The notes beneath the pieces are model-generated. The model was not told where the DNA came from, made no database searches, and saw only the letters and a program-made list of their open reading frames with translations. Both the position numbers and the translations under genes were made by a program. 64,000 nt of DNA from Savagea serpentis (GTDB lineage: Bacteria > Bacillota > Bacilli > Bacillales_A > Planococcaceae): contig NZ_JADKPV010000004.1 in assembly GCF_015351395.1 (NCBI RefSeq), positions 124,001 to 188,000 of the forward strand, given 5' to 3'. Shown in pieces: positions 49,887 through 58,418 of this stretch (position 1 is the stretch's first letter; each line of letters starts with the position of its first letter).

Positions 49887-50345
49887 CTAAATGTATTCCA
49901 ATACTTCAATGACATATCCGTCTGGATCGCGTAAATAAATGGCTTTCGATCCAGCATGTCTCCCTGACGTAATTTGGACGACATGTTCTGAAATAATATC
50001 TGTATTTCTTCGTTGAAGATGCTCATACATCGCATCTAAATTTTCAACGTGTAAACAAATATGACCTGTTCCGTAATGACTATGCAAACTTGAACCGTCC
50101 TCGATTGTTTCACCGTGGTATTCAAGCAATTCCACAATTTGCCCATCCGGTGTTTGTAAAAAAGCGAGTTCGATTTTTTCTAATCCTTGGATATTGACTA
50201 AGTCGTAAATATATGGTTTATCATTCGTTTGTAATCGCACGAGCTCCAATCCGAGACTGTTCTCGTAAAAATCGATGGAGCGTTTTAAATCTTTCACCGT
50301 AATACCACTATGAACAAAGCCTTTTAATTTCCAATCCATCTCCAT
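49887..50345 (-). CDS. VOC-superfamily (glyoxalase-fold) protein
   Basis: A 152-residue vicinal-oxygen-chelate protein: two beta-alpha-beta-beta-beta units with the metal-ligand pattern His (FVHSGITV), Glu (VELLEYHG), His (GHICLHV) and Glu (VIEVLEYI). This could be a glyoxalase, an epimerase (methylmalonyl-CoA type) or an extradiol-like lyase acting on a diol or ketol intermediate. ATG at 50345 or 50339. Its place amid dehydrogenases indicates a substrate-specific isomerase or lyase step. Confidence 0.85.
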   Translation of the reverse strand: MEMDWKLKGFVHSGITVKDLKRSIDFYENSLGLELVRLQTNDKPYIYDLVNIQGLEKIELAFLQTPDGQIVELLEYHGETIEDGSSLHSHYGTGHICLHVENLDAMYEHLQRRNTDIISEHVVQITSGRHAGSKAIYLRDPDGYVIEVLEYI

Positions 50346-50352
50346 CTACCTT

Positions 50353-51354
50353 TCACAGTTCCAATTGAAATAATGTTTTATACCCTTCGCGTCGTCTCAT
50401 CGTTTGGAATGCTTCTTCCCAATCATCGAGTGAAAAAATATTCGTAATGAGAGGTGCAACTTGAACTTTTTTCGTTTCAAGCAATTGTAAAGCAATCTCC
50501 CATGAGCGAGGCGTCGTTGCGAAACCGTTCGTATATGAAATTTCTTTCGTCAACAATAAGTCTGCATCGAATGGTATTTTCTTTCCGAATAATCCTAATT
50601 GAATATATAAGCCGGATTTTTTACAGTACGCAATGCAATCATTCGCGGAGTATTCATTTCCTGCACATTCCACGACAACATCGAACTGTTCGATATATTG
50701 CTCTTTATCATCTGTATAGAAAGTGTGATGCGCGCCGAATGTACTCGCTTCTTTTAAACGCTGTTCGTCCATTTTCGTTCCAACGATCGTCACATTCGCT
50801 CCTTGTGAATGGGCAACGAGTGCCGCTAACATGCCTAATGTGCCAGGCCCTGAAATTAATACATCATCCCCAGCACGAACAGCTCCTCTTTCCACTAAAC
50901 ATCGCACAGCACATGCAAGCGGCTCGGTCAGCGCTGCTTCTTGTAAAGAAAGATGTTCTGGAATTTTGTACACCGCATGTTCAGGAACGATGATGTACTC
51001 AGCAAATGCTCCGTCCACAAAGGAACCAATTGACTGGCGCTCCTCACACAGCATCGGAGTTTGTTGTTGGCAGTACCCACATACGCCACACGTATGAACA
51101 GCCGTTAAAGAGACGACTCGCTCTCCGATCTCCACATCTTGAACAGAAGCACCGATTTGTTCGACTGTCCCTGCGTATTCATGTCCTAACGTCACCGGCG
51201 TACGATGGCGGTATTCATTATCGATAATATGCAAATCCGTTCCACAAATTCCGGCATAATGCACTTTAATTAATACTTCGTTTGCCGCTACGTCACGCAA
51301 CGGTTGTGTGACGAGCGTGAATTGTTTGTCATTTAATTTTCTAAGCGCTTTCAA
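50353..51354 (-). CDS. zinc-dependent alcohol dehydrogenase (MDR family)
   Basis: A 333-residue medium-chain dehydrogenase. Catalytic zinc ligands are Cys37 (GICGTDLH), His58 and Glu59 (GHEYAG); structural zinc Cys are at 89, 92, 95 and 103. The cofactor motif GPGTLGMLAA follows. It resembles threonine-, sorbitol- and butanediol-dehydrogenase relatives. The start is TTG at 51354, preceded by GAAGTGAG. A cre-like sequence (one mismatch) covers the first codons and may be chance. It probably oxidises a polyol-type hydroxyl in the operon's pathway. Confidence 0.9.
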   Translation of the reverse strand: MKALRKLNDKQFTLVTQPLRDVAANEVLIKVHYAGICGTDLHIIDNEYRHRTPVTLGHEYAGTVEQIGASVQDVEIGERVVSLTAVHTCGVCGYCQQQTPMLCEERQSIGSFVDGAFAEYIIVPEHAVYKIPEHLSLQEAALTEPLACAVRCLVERGAVRAGDDVLISGPGTLGMLAALVAHSQGANVTIVGTKMDEQRLKEASTFGAHHTFYTDDKEQYIEQFDVVVECAGNEYSANDCIAYCKKSGLYIQLGLFGKKIPFDADLLLTKEISYTNGFATTPRSWEIALQLLETKKVQVAPLITNIFSLDDWEEAFQTMRRREGYKTLFQLEL

Positions 51355-51371
51355 ATGAACTCACTTCTTTC

Positions 51372-52808
51372 TTATAAAGGCTTTGTCTCCATTGAAATAT
51401 ACTTTTCTTCTAAGTAATCTTGGATTCCTTGACGACCACCTTCACGGCCGAAACCACTTTCTTTTATTCCACCGAACGGTGCTTGTGCAGCGCTTGGCAT
51501 CGGGTCATTTAAACCAATAATTCCAAATTGGAGTTTCTCTGTCACATATGTCGCTTTATCGATATTGCTCGTGTAGACATAAGCAGCTAATCCGTAATTT
51601 GTCGAATTCGCAATTGCAATGACATCATCCAAATGGGTAAATCCTGAAATAGGTGCGAGCGGACCGAATGTTTCCTCTTGCATCACGAGCATGTCTTCCG
51701 TCACATCGGATAAAACAGTCGGTTCAAAGAAGAATCCTGTCGATACGTCGAGATTGCCTCCAACTTCTACTTTTGCACCTTTTTCCACTGCGTCTTGCAC
51801 TTGACTATGCACTTTTTCGACACTTTCTCTTGAAACGAGCGGACCGATATCGACTTCCTCTGAAAGACTATGTCCCATTTTCAATTGCTTTGTTTTTTCG
51901 ACGAGACGTGCTGTAAATGCTTCTTTCACGCTTTCTTGCACGTAAATACGATTGGTGCATACGCATGTTTGACCTGAGTTTCTAAACTTGCTCAACAATG
52001 CGCCTTCTGCTGCGCGATCTAAATCCGCGTCTTCCAAAACGATGAACGGTGCATGACCACCGAGTTCGAGTGATAATTTTTTTAATGTTTTCGCTGACTG
52101 CACGACGAGTTCTTTTCCGATTTCTGTCGATCCAGTGAAAGATACTTTACGCACGATTGGACTATCGAAAATCGCTTTTGAAATTTCGCTCGTGGATCCT
52201 GCTACAACGTTCATAACGCCATTTGGAATGCCTACTGTTTCAACCATTTTCGCAAAAGCGAGCGCTGTTAATACGCCTTGTTTCGCTGGCTTTACGATAC
52301 ATGTACACCCTGCTGCTAAAGCGGGACCAACTTTACGTGTCAACATGCCAATCGGGAAGTTCCACGGTGTGATTGCAGCAACGACACCAATTGGTTGCTT
52401 AATGACCATCAATCTTTTAGATGCAGATGAAGCAGGAATTGTTTCACCGTAAATACGCTTCGCCTCCTCTGCATACCAGCGGAGATAGCTCGCAGCGTAA
52501 TGAACTTCACCTACAGCTTCTATATACGCTTTGCCCATTTCTGAACTGATAATTTTTGCCATATTTTCTTTTTCATCTAACAGCAATTGTTCGAGGCGGA
52601 TTAAGTAGTCTGCACGCTCATATGCTGTTAAAGCAGACCAACCTTCCAATGCGCGATCTGCTGCTTCAATCGCTAAATTAGCTTCCTTCTTTCCAGCGCT
52701 CGGAATACTTGCAAGCACTTCTTGAGTTGAAGGGTTAATAATGTCAAACGTACGACCATCGATATGATCGATCCATTGACCGTCGATAAATAATGCTTGT
52801 TCTTTCAT
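51372..52808 (-). CDS. aldehyde dehydrogenase, succinate-semialdehyde-dehydrogenase-like
   Basis: A 478-residue NAD(P)-dependent aldehyde dehydrogenase with the conserved ITPWNFPIGM, FTGSTEIGK, catalytic Glu in LELGGHAPF and catalytic Cys in NSGQTCVCTNR. The CVCTNR motif and overall similarity are typical of GabD-like semialdehyde dehydrogenases. In this operon it could oxidise the aldehyde released when the TPP complex cleaves a ketol. GGAG lies eight bases before the ATG. Confidence 0.93.
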   Translation of the reverse strand: MKEQALFIDGQWIDHIDGRTFDIINPSTQEVLASIPSAGKKEANLAIEAADRALEGWSALTAYERADYLIRLEQLLLDEKENMAKIISSEMGKAYIEAVGEVHYAASYLRWYAEEAKRIYGETIPASSASKRLMVIKQPIGVVAAITPWNFPIGMLTRKVGPALAAGCTCIVKPAKQGVLTALAFAKMVETVGIPNGVMNVVAGSTSEISKAIFDSPIVRKVSFTGSTEIGKELVVQSAKTLKKLSLELGGHAPFIVLEDADLDRAAEGALLSKFRNSGQTCVCTNRIYVQESVKEAFTARLVEKTKQLKMGHSLSEEVDIGPLVSRESVEKVHSQVQDAVEKGAKVEVGGNLDVSTGFFFEPTVLSDVTEDMLVMQEETFGPLAPISGFTHLDDVIAIANSTNYGLAAYVYTSNIDKATYVTEKLQFGIIGLNDPMPSAAQAPFGGIKESGFGREGGRQGIQDYLEEKYISMETKPL

Positions 52809-52829
52809 TTTGTCGTCTCCATTCTTCGT

Positions 52830-53576
52830 TTAGCGAGCGAGCACGCCGCCATCTACTGGGATGATTGTTCCTGTCACATAATCCGATAAGTCTGATGCTA
52901 AAAAGCACACGACTTTTGCGACATCTTCTGGCGTTCCCCAACGCTCTGCTGGAATGCGTTCAGATACTTCTACGGAACGTTTTGCGTCCGCTTTTAAATC
53001 GGTATTCATATCTGTTTCAATATAGCCAGGCGCTACTGCATTCACTTGAATATTATGTTTAGCATATTCATTAGAGAATGATTTTGTAAGTTGCGCGATA
53101 GCCCCTTTACTAGAAGAATAGGCAACCGCATGGAAGCCTCCTAAAAATGAAAGCAAAGAGCCGAAATTGATAATCTTACCGCCACCATGTTTCGTCATGA
53201 GTGCCACCGCATGTTTCGACATTTGAAAAACCGACATGACATTGATGGACATCGTTTTTTCAAAGTCGAAAGTGCTCGTTTCTGAAATCGGTTGTCTCTT
53301 AATAATGCCTGCACTATTCACTAAGACATCCACTTTTTCGTAACGCGCTTTCACATCTTCCCATAAGTGATCGATGTGATCTTCATTCGATAAATCACAA
53401 ATGACTGCTTCTACACGAACATTGTCGTTTTTTAATTGTTCCGCCACTTGAAACACAGCTTCTGAACGGTCGACTAAAATGAGTTGAGCTCCTAATTGCC
53501 CCAGTTGATGGGCAATGGCTTTTCCAATTCCGTTCGCAGCTCCCGTAACGAGAGCCGTCTTATTATTAAAATTCAT
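52830..53576 (-). CDS. short-chain dehydrogenase/reductase (SDR 3 of operon)
   Basis: A 248-residue classical SDR: TGAANGIG (11-18), NSAGIIKRQ, INFGSLLS and YSSSKGA, ending GTIIPVDGGVLAR. AGGAGGAAA precedes the ATG. It sits directly after the E3 gene, 11 bases downstream. It is similar to SDR 2 of the same operon. It likely produces the diketone or ketol used by the E1-E2-E3 complex, or reduces it in the reverse direction. Confidence 0.9.
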   Translation of the reverse strand: MNFNNKTALVTGAANGIGKAIAHQLGQLGAQLILVDRSEAVFQVAEQLKNDNVRVEAVICDLSNEDHIDHLWEDVKARYEKVDVLVNSAGIIKRQPISETSTFDFEKTMSINVMSVFQMSKHAVALMTKHGGGKIINFGSLLSFLGGFHAVAYSSSKGAIAQLTKSFSNEYAKHNIQVNAVAPGYIETDMNTDLKADAKRSVEVSERIPAERWGTPEDVAKVVCFLASDLSDYVTGTIIPVDGGVLAR

Positions 53577-53587
53577 TCCATTTCCTC

Positions 53588-54952
53588 CTAGCTATGAATT
53601 CCTTGATTCAAATATTTATTCGCCACTTCATCGATCACTTCTGTAATGGATGGGTGAGCGACTGTAATATCCGCTAGTTCCTCAATCGTTCCTTCTAATT
53701 GCATGACAGCTGTTGGATAACCGATAATTTCAGTGACGTCAGGGCCGAACATAGTCACGCCTAAAACTTCACCGTATTGCGTATCGACAAAAATTTTGAC
53801 GAAGCCATCCGTTTGATCTTTCGTCATCGCTTTTCCATTACCTGCGAATGAATACGTTTCTCCCCGATAGGCGATATGTTCTTCTTTCAATTGTTCTTCG
53901 GTATAGCCGACACTCGCCACTTGATCAAGCGTGTAGACGCAACGAGGAATTTTTTTGTAATCGAGATTATTTTCTTTTCCTAACCACGTATCAACGAGTG
54001 CGAGACCTTCTGCGCTAGCTACATGAGCAAGCGGCATACGACCGACGACATCGCCAATTGCAAAAATAGATGGAATCGCTGTTGCAAATTGGTCGTTCAC
54101 TTGTAGTTTGCCGCCTTCCACTGGAAGTGCTAAGTTTTGTACGACTTCGAGATTCGCTTTTCTACCCGTCGCTACAAGAAGACGAGCACTTTCAATCACT
54201 GCATCATTTGCTAAATGAACCCGAAACATTTCATCCACATGCTCACATCGTTCCACAGAATGTCCGATATGGAATTGAATGCCTCGTTTTGCTAACTTTC
54301 TCTGTAAAGCTTTTGAAATTTCTTGATCTTCTAACATTAAAATACGGGGAGCTACTTCAATAATCGTCACTTTTGTCCCGAGTGCGGAAAAAATTTCCGC
54401 CATTTCTACACCGATAACCCCGCCACCGATAATCGTTAAAGATGCCGGCACTTCATTCGATTCAAATATCGTATCTGTCGTATCGTAAGCGATGTCCATC
54501 AATCCTGGAATTGGCGGTACAGAAGGTGTACTTCCTGTCGCAATAACAATACGTTTCGATTGTACAGTTTCTGATTTTTCACTCTTTTTGACGATGATTT
54601 CATGTTCTCCTACTACTTGCGCTTCTCCACGAATGAGATCGATTTTCCCTTTGGATAACAACATTTGAACGCCGTTTCTCAAATTTTGAATGATCGATGC
54701 GCGACGTTTTTGCATCTTGCCATATTCTAATTTTTCAACTTCACAAAAGATGCCCCAGTCTTTCACACTCTCGATTTTACGGATGATGGATGCGTGTTCT
54801 AGCATCGCTTTTGATGGAATACATCCTGTATTTAAACAAGTGCCTCCTAATTCTCCCTTTTCGATAAGCGCTGTTTTAAAACCTTTTTGTGCGGCGCGAA
54901 TGGCTGTAACATAGCCACCCGGACCACCTCCGATTACGACGACATCATACAT
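53588..54952 (-). CDS. dihydrolipoamide dehydrogenase (E3)
   Basis: A 454-residue flavoprotein disulfide reductase: FAD motif GGGPGGYV (near residues 8-15), redox pair GGTCLNTGCIPSK, NAD motif GGGVIGVEMAE and C-terminal His-Glu in HPSITEVIDE. It reoxidises the lipoyl groups of the E2 encoded next door. The ATG at 54952, seven bases after GGAGGA, is preferred over the ATG at 54958, which abuts the ribosome site. This dedicated E3 matches acoL-style organisation. Confidence 0.94.
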   Translation of the reverse strand: MYDVVVIGGGPGGYVTAIRAAQKGFKTALIEKGELGGTCLNTGCIPSKAMLEHASIIRKIESVKDWGIFCEVEKLEYGKMQKRRASIIQNLRNGVQMLLSKGKIDLIRGEAQVVGEHEIIVKKSEKSETVQSKRIVIATGSTPSVPPIPGLMDIAYDTTDTIFESNEVPASLTIIGGGVIGVEMAEIFSALGTKVTIIEVAPRILMLEDQEISKALQRKLAKRGIQFHIGHSVERCEHVDEMFRVHLANDAVIESARLLVATGRKANLEVVQNLALPVEGGKLQVNDQFATAIPSIFAIGDVVGRMPLAHVASAEGLALVDTWLGKENNLDYKKIPRCVYTLDQVASVGYTEEQLKEEHIAYRGETYSFAGNGKAMTKDQTDGFVKIFVDTQYGEVLGVTMFGPDVTEIIGYPTAVMQLEGTIEELADITVAHPSITEVIDEVANKYLNQGIHS

Positions 54953-54968
54953 AGTCATTCCTCCGTTT

Positions 54969-56261
54969 CTAAACCAATAAAGATAATGGCTCTTCCAATA
55001 AGTTTTTCACTTCAGAAATAAATGCGGCGGCTGGTGCGCCATCGATGAGTCGATGATCGAATGAAAGGCTGAGCGTCATCATATCGCGAATAGCAATTTC
55101 ATCGCCTACGACTTTCGGTTTCTTTTCGATTGTACCGACGCCTAAAATCGCTGCATTCGGCTGATTAATAATTGGTGTGAACCCTTGAATCGCATATTTT
55201 CCTAAATTGCTCACCGTAAATGTACTTCCTTGCATATGCGCCGCTGTTAATTTATTTTCTTTCGACTTTTGAATTAATTCGCGCGCTTCGCTCATCACTT
55301 CTTGAATCGATAATTCATTCGCGTGCTGAATGACAGGGACGACGAGACTATTTTCTGTATCTACTGCAAAGCCGACATGAATATCAGCATGTTGCACGAT
55401 ATGGTCATCAATTAATGACACATTGATATTCGGATGTTTTTCTAAAGCTAATGCACAAGCTTTAATGATGAGATCATTGTAAGATACACGGATTTGAATG
55501 CGTTTTTCGATAACAGGTAAAAGTTCCGTTCTTAATTTCACGCAGTTTGTCATATCTACTTCACTATGCAATGTGACGTGTGGCGCAGTATAGAATGACT
55601 TTGAAAGATTATCAGCGACAACTTTACGAATGCCTTTAAATGGCGTTTTCACTTCTTCTCGAGCGGTTGATGTCGAACCGAGTACGTCGCGCTTTGTAAT
55701 TTTTCCATTATGGCCTGAGCCTGTCACTTGTGTGACATCGACTCCGTTTTGCGCAACAATATTTTGCGCCAATGGTGTCATTTTTGGTGTAATGCTCGCC
55801 TGTTGGGCTACATCTTCTAAATGAACGCGACCTCGCGGACCAGAACCTTTCACATTCGCTAAGTCAATCCCTTGACGAGCTGCTTCTTTACGCGCAGCTG
55901 GTGTTGCCAATACGACCTCGCTTGATTCATTTGAAACAACCGATTGCTCTTGCTTCGCTTCTTCTACTTTTGGAGTCGAAGCTTGTGTAGGAGTGGTTAC
56001 TTCTACTTGATCGATGCTTTCCCCTTCTTCTCCGAGATACCCAATCGGTTCATTCACGCCGATTGCCGTTCCTTCAGGATAGAGCTGTTTCAATAAGTAG
56101 CCTGACGTTTCTGCTTCAAGCTCTAAAATAATTTTATCTGTCTGGATTTCAGCAATCGGGTCGCCTTCTTCAACGAAGCCACCTTCTTCAATCATCCAAC
56201 TGACGATTGTACCTTCTTCCATCGTTGCGCCTAATTTTGGCATAAAAATCGTTTCAGCCAT
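54969..56261 (-). CDS. dihydrolipoamide acyltransferase (E2), acetoin-dehydrogenase-like
   Basis: A 430-residue E2. It has one lipoyl domain with modified Lys43 (QTDKIILE), two peripheral subunit-binding domains (about 119-152 TPAARKEAARQGIDL... and 161-194 TPLAQNIVAQNGVDV...) and a catalytic domain ending in DHRLIDG. Most E2 enzymes have one such binding domain, so two is notable. It transfers an acyl group from the TPP-bound intermediate to CoA. Sequence and operon order fit AcoC-like acetoin dehydrogenase more than pyruvate or branched-chain complexes, but the acyl group is not proven. Confidence 0.92.
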   Translation of the reverse strand: MAETIFMPKLGATMEEGTIVSWMIEEGGFVEEGDPIAEIQTDKIILELEAETSGYLLKQLYPEGTAIGVNEPIGYLGEEGESIDQVEVTTPTQASTPKVEEAKQEQSVVSNESSEVVLATPAARKEAARQGIDLANVKGSGPRGRVHLEDVAQQASITPKMTPLAQNIVAQNGVDVTQVTGSGHNGKITKRDVLGSTSTAREEVKTPFKGIRKVVADNLSKSFYTAPHVTLHSEVDMTNCVKLRTELLPVIEKRIQIRVSYNDLIIKACALALEKHPNINVSLIDDHIVQHADIHVGFAVDTENSLVVPVIQHANELSIQEVMSEARELIQKSKENKLTAAHMQGSTFTVSNLGKYAIQGFTPIINQPNAAILGVGTIEKKPKVVGDEIAIRDMMTLSLSFDHRLIDGAPAAAFISEVKNLLEEPLSLLV

Positions 56262-56277
56262 CTCTTTTTCCCCTCCC

Positions 56278-57264
56278 TTACACTTCTTTATTAATAATGC
56301 GTTGTGCTTCTCGTAAAATGTCTTCTACTTGAGGTACAGCATATTTCTCTAAATTCGGGTTATAAGGGATCGGTGTTTCTTTTCCGCCGAGACGACGAAT
56401 CGGTGCATCTAAATAGTCAAATGCTTCACTTTCAGCAATCGTACTAATAATTTCTGTACCGAAACCTCCTCGTTGAACAGCCTCATACACGACTAATAAT
56501 TTTCTCGTCTTCTTCACAGACTCTAAAATTGTCTTCGTATCTAAAGGGACCAATGTTCGCGGATCGATGACTTCTACGGAAATGCCTTGTTCTTTCAATG
56601 TTTCTGCTGCTTCTAATGAACGTTGTACCATAATACCTGTTGCAACAATTGTTAAATCATTTCCTTCTTTAGCAACATTTGCTACCCCGAATGGAATCGA
56701 ATATTCTTCTTCAGGAACTTCACCTTTTACATTGTAAAGCAATTTGTGTTCATAGAACAGGACAGGATTGTCATTATCGATTGCTGTTTTCATTAGCCCC
56801 TTTGCATCGTAAGCATTGGACGGTTGCACGATAAATAGTCCTGGAACATGTGCCATCCATGCTTCTAAGCTTTGGGAGTGTTGCGCCGCAAACCCTGCGC
56901 CTGATCCACCTGGTAAGCGTACAACGACTGGCACTTTCGCTTTACCACCAAACATGTAACGTGTTTTCGCTGCTTGGTTTACGATATTGTCAAGAGCAAT
57001 CATAATGAAGTCCGAAAACTGAATTTCTAAAATCGGACGCATACCTGTCATAGCCGCTCCTACCGCCGCTCCACTAATCGCAGCTTCTGAAATTGGCGTA
57101 TTGCGCACGCGTTCTGGACCGAATTCTTCCACCATGCCATTCGTTAACCCGAATGCACCGCCGTAAATCCCGATGTCCTCTCCCATAATAAATACATCTT
57201 CGTTTCCTCTCATCGCTTGAGACATCGATTCTCGAATTGCCTCTGAATACGTAATTTCTCTCAT
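56278..57264 (-). CDS. TPP-dependent dehydrogenase E1 beta subunit, AcoB-like
   Basis: A 328-residue E1 beta subunit ([18 protein letters not shown]...). It has the conserved [30 protein letters not shown] and RLPGGSGAG, and a C-terminal transketolase domain with [11 protein letters not shown]. It pairs with the alpha subunit to form the TPP-dependent E1 that cleaves or decarboxylates the keto substrate. GGAGGAAAAG precedes the ATG. It resembles acetoin- and pyruvate-type E1 beta; exact substrate unknown. Confidence 0.93.
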   Translation of the reverse strand: MREITYSEAIRESMSQAMRGNEDVFIMGEDIGIYGGAFGLTNGMVEEFGPERVRNTPISEAAISGAAVGAAMTGMRPILEIQFSDFIMIALDNIVNQAAKTRYMFGGKAKVPVVVRLPGGSGAGFAAQHSQSLEAWMAHVPGLFIVQPSNAYDAKGLMKTAIDNDNPVLFYEHKLLYNVKGEVPEEEYSIPFGVANVAKEGNDLTIVATGIMVQRSLEAAETLKEQGISVEVIDPRTLVPLDTKTILESVKKTRKLLVVYEAVQRGGFGTEIISTIAESEAFDYLDAPIRRLGGKETPIPYNPNLEKYAVPQVEDILREAQRIINKEV

Positions 57265-57277
57265 TATTCTTTTCCTC

Positions 57278-58258
57278 CTACGCGTAAATATCTGTCATTA
57301 AATCTGATAATTCTGGTTCCTTGCTCTCTTCAGCAAATTGTACAGATTTTTTAATTTCATCTTTTACCGATTGTTCGATTTCCGCATATTCTTCATCTGT
57401 TAGAAGTCCTTCTTCCATCAATAACTCTTTAAAGAATACGATAGGGTCACGTTGTTTTTGCCATTCTTTTTCTTCTTCACGTGAACGATATTTTCGAGCG
57501 TCACTTTTAGAGTGCCCTTTCCAACGATATGTTTCGGCTTCGATTAATGTTGGTCCTTCACCATTACGCGCACGCTCAATCGCTTCTTGTGTCGTCGATA
57601 ATACTTCTAAAATATTGTTGCCATCGATCGTTACGCCTGGGATACCGTAAGCTTTCGCACGATCTGAAATGTGCTCAACATTCGTCATATCTTTAATAGA
57701 TGCAGACATACCGTACAAATTATTTTCACAGAAGAAGATGACAGGAAGATCCCATACAGACGCTAGGTTTAACGCTTCATGGAAAGCCCCTTCATTCGTC
57801 GCCCCATCTCCGAAGAAACAAACGACGACTTCTTTTTTATCTTTCATTTTAGAAGTAAGCGCTGCTCCGACGCCCAATGGTAAACCAGCAGCGACAATTC
57901 CGTTCGCTCCTAAGTTTCCAACATTTAAGTCGGCAATATGCATCGATCCGCCTTTTCCTTTACAGTATCCTGTTTCTTTCGCTAACAATTCCGCTAACAT
58001 GCGGTCTGACTGCATCCCTTTTGCTAAGCTGTGACCGTGTCCACGGTGCGTACTCGTAATTTTATCGTCAAGCGTTAATGGGAAACATGCCCCAACCGCT
58101 GTAGCTTCTTGTCCAATGCATAAATGCATCGTGCCGTGAATTTTTCCACGTAAGAAAAGTTTTTCAACCTCTTCTTCAAATTTTCGAATTAAAATCATGT
58201 CATATAACATTTTATGAACGTCTGATTTTGATAATTGTAATTGCTCGATAGTTTTCAC
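57278..58258 (-). CDS. TPP-dependent dehydrogenase E1 alpha subunit, AcoA-like
   Basis: A 326-residue E1 alpha subunit with the TPP-binding motif [17 protein letters not shown] ... NN at about 160-190 and GQEATAVGA upstream. It lacks an obvious kinase-regulated loop, as in bacterial enzymes. The GTG at 58258, eight bases after AAAGGAGG, is preferred over the TTG at 58264, which is only two bases away. It is the first gene of the operon, behind the sigma-54 promoter. Confidence 0.93.
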   Translation of the reverse strand: MKTIEQLQLSKSDVHKMLYDMILIRKFEEEVEKLFLRGKIHGTMHLCIGQEATAVGACFPLTLDDKITSTHRGHGHSLAKGMQSDRMLAELLAKETGYCKGKGGSMHIADLNVGNLGANGIVAAGLPLGVGAALTSKMKDKKEVVVCFFGDGATNEGAFHEALNLASVWDLPVIFFCENNLYGMSASIKDMTNVEHISDRAKAYGIPGVTIDGNNILEVLSTTQEAIERARNGEGPTLIEAETYRWKGHSKSDARKYRSREEEKEWQKQRDPIVFFKELLMEEGLLTDEEYAEIEQSVKDEIKKSVQFAEESKEPELSDLMTDIYA

Positions 58259-58296
58259 TAACAATTCCTCCTTTTTACACTCGCCTTATAAATATA

Positions 58297-58312
58297 TGCA
58301 ATATTCATGCCA
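58297..58312 (-). promoter_or_regulatory. sigma-54 (-24/-12) promoter of the catabolic operon
   Basis: On the minus strand TGGCAT-N5-TTGCA: TGGCATGAATATTGCA against consensus TGGCAC-N5-TTGCW. It lies 39 bases before the E1-alpha start, and the divergent gene encodes a sigma-54 activator. Confidence 0.92.
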
Positions 58313-58313
58313 A

Positions 58314-58365
58314 TTGAAATTGTAAGTGCTTTCAACGTTTCCATGCATTATTTCCTATTGAAACG
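58314..58365. promoter_or_regulatory. candidate activator sites and cre in the divergent region
   Basis: Two dyads lie just upstream of the sigma-54 promoter: TTGAAA/TTTCAA (58314-58335) and CGTTTC/GAAACG (58336-58365). They are candidate upstream activating sequences for the regulator. TTGTAAGTGCTTTCA (58320-58334), inside the first dyad, is a cre with one mismatch, suggesting added catabolite control. Confidence 0.55.
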
Positions 58366-58418
58366 ATGATTTTTTGCCTGTATGATGAATAAAATCATCA
58401 TTAAGGAGGCTTTTTTGC

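Noticed and set aside
51340-51354. cre-like sequence over the first codons of the zinc alcohol dehydrogenase
   Set aside because: One mismatch, and it lies within conserved coding sequence deep inside an operon; chance is likely, so it is not annotated as a site.
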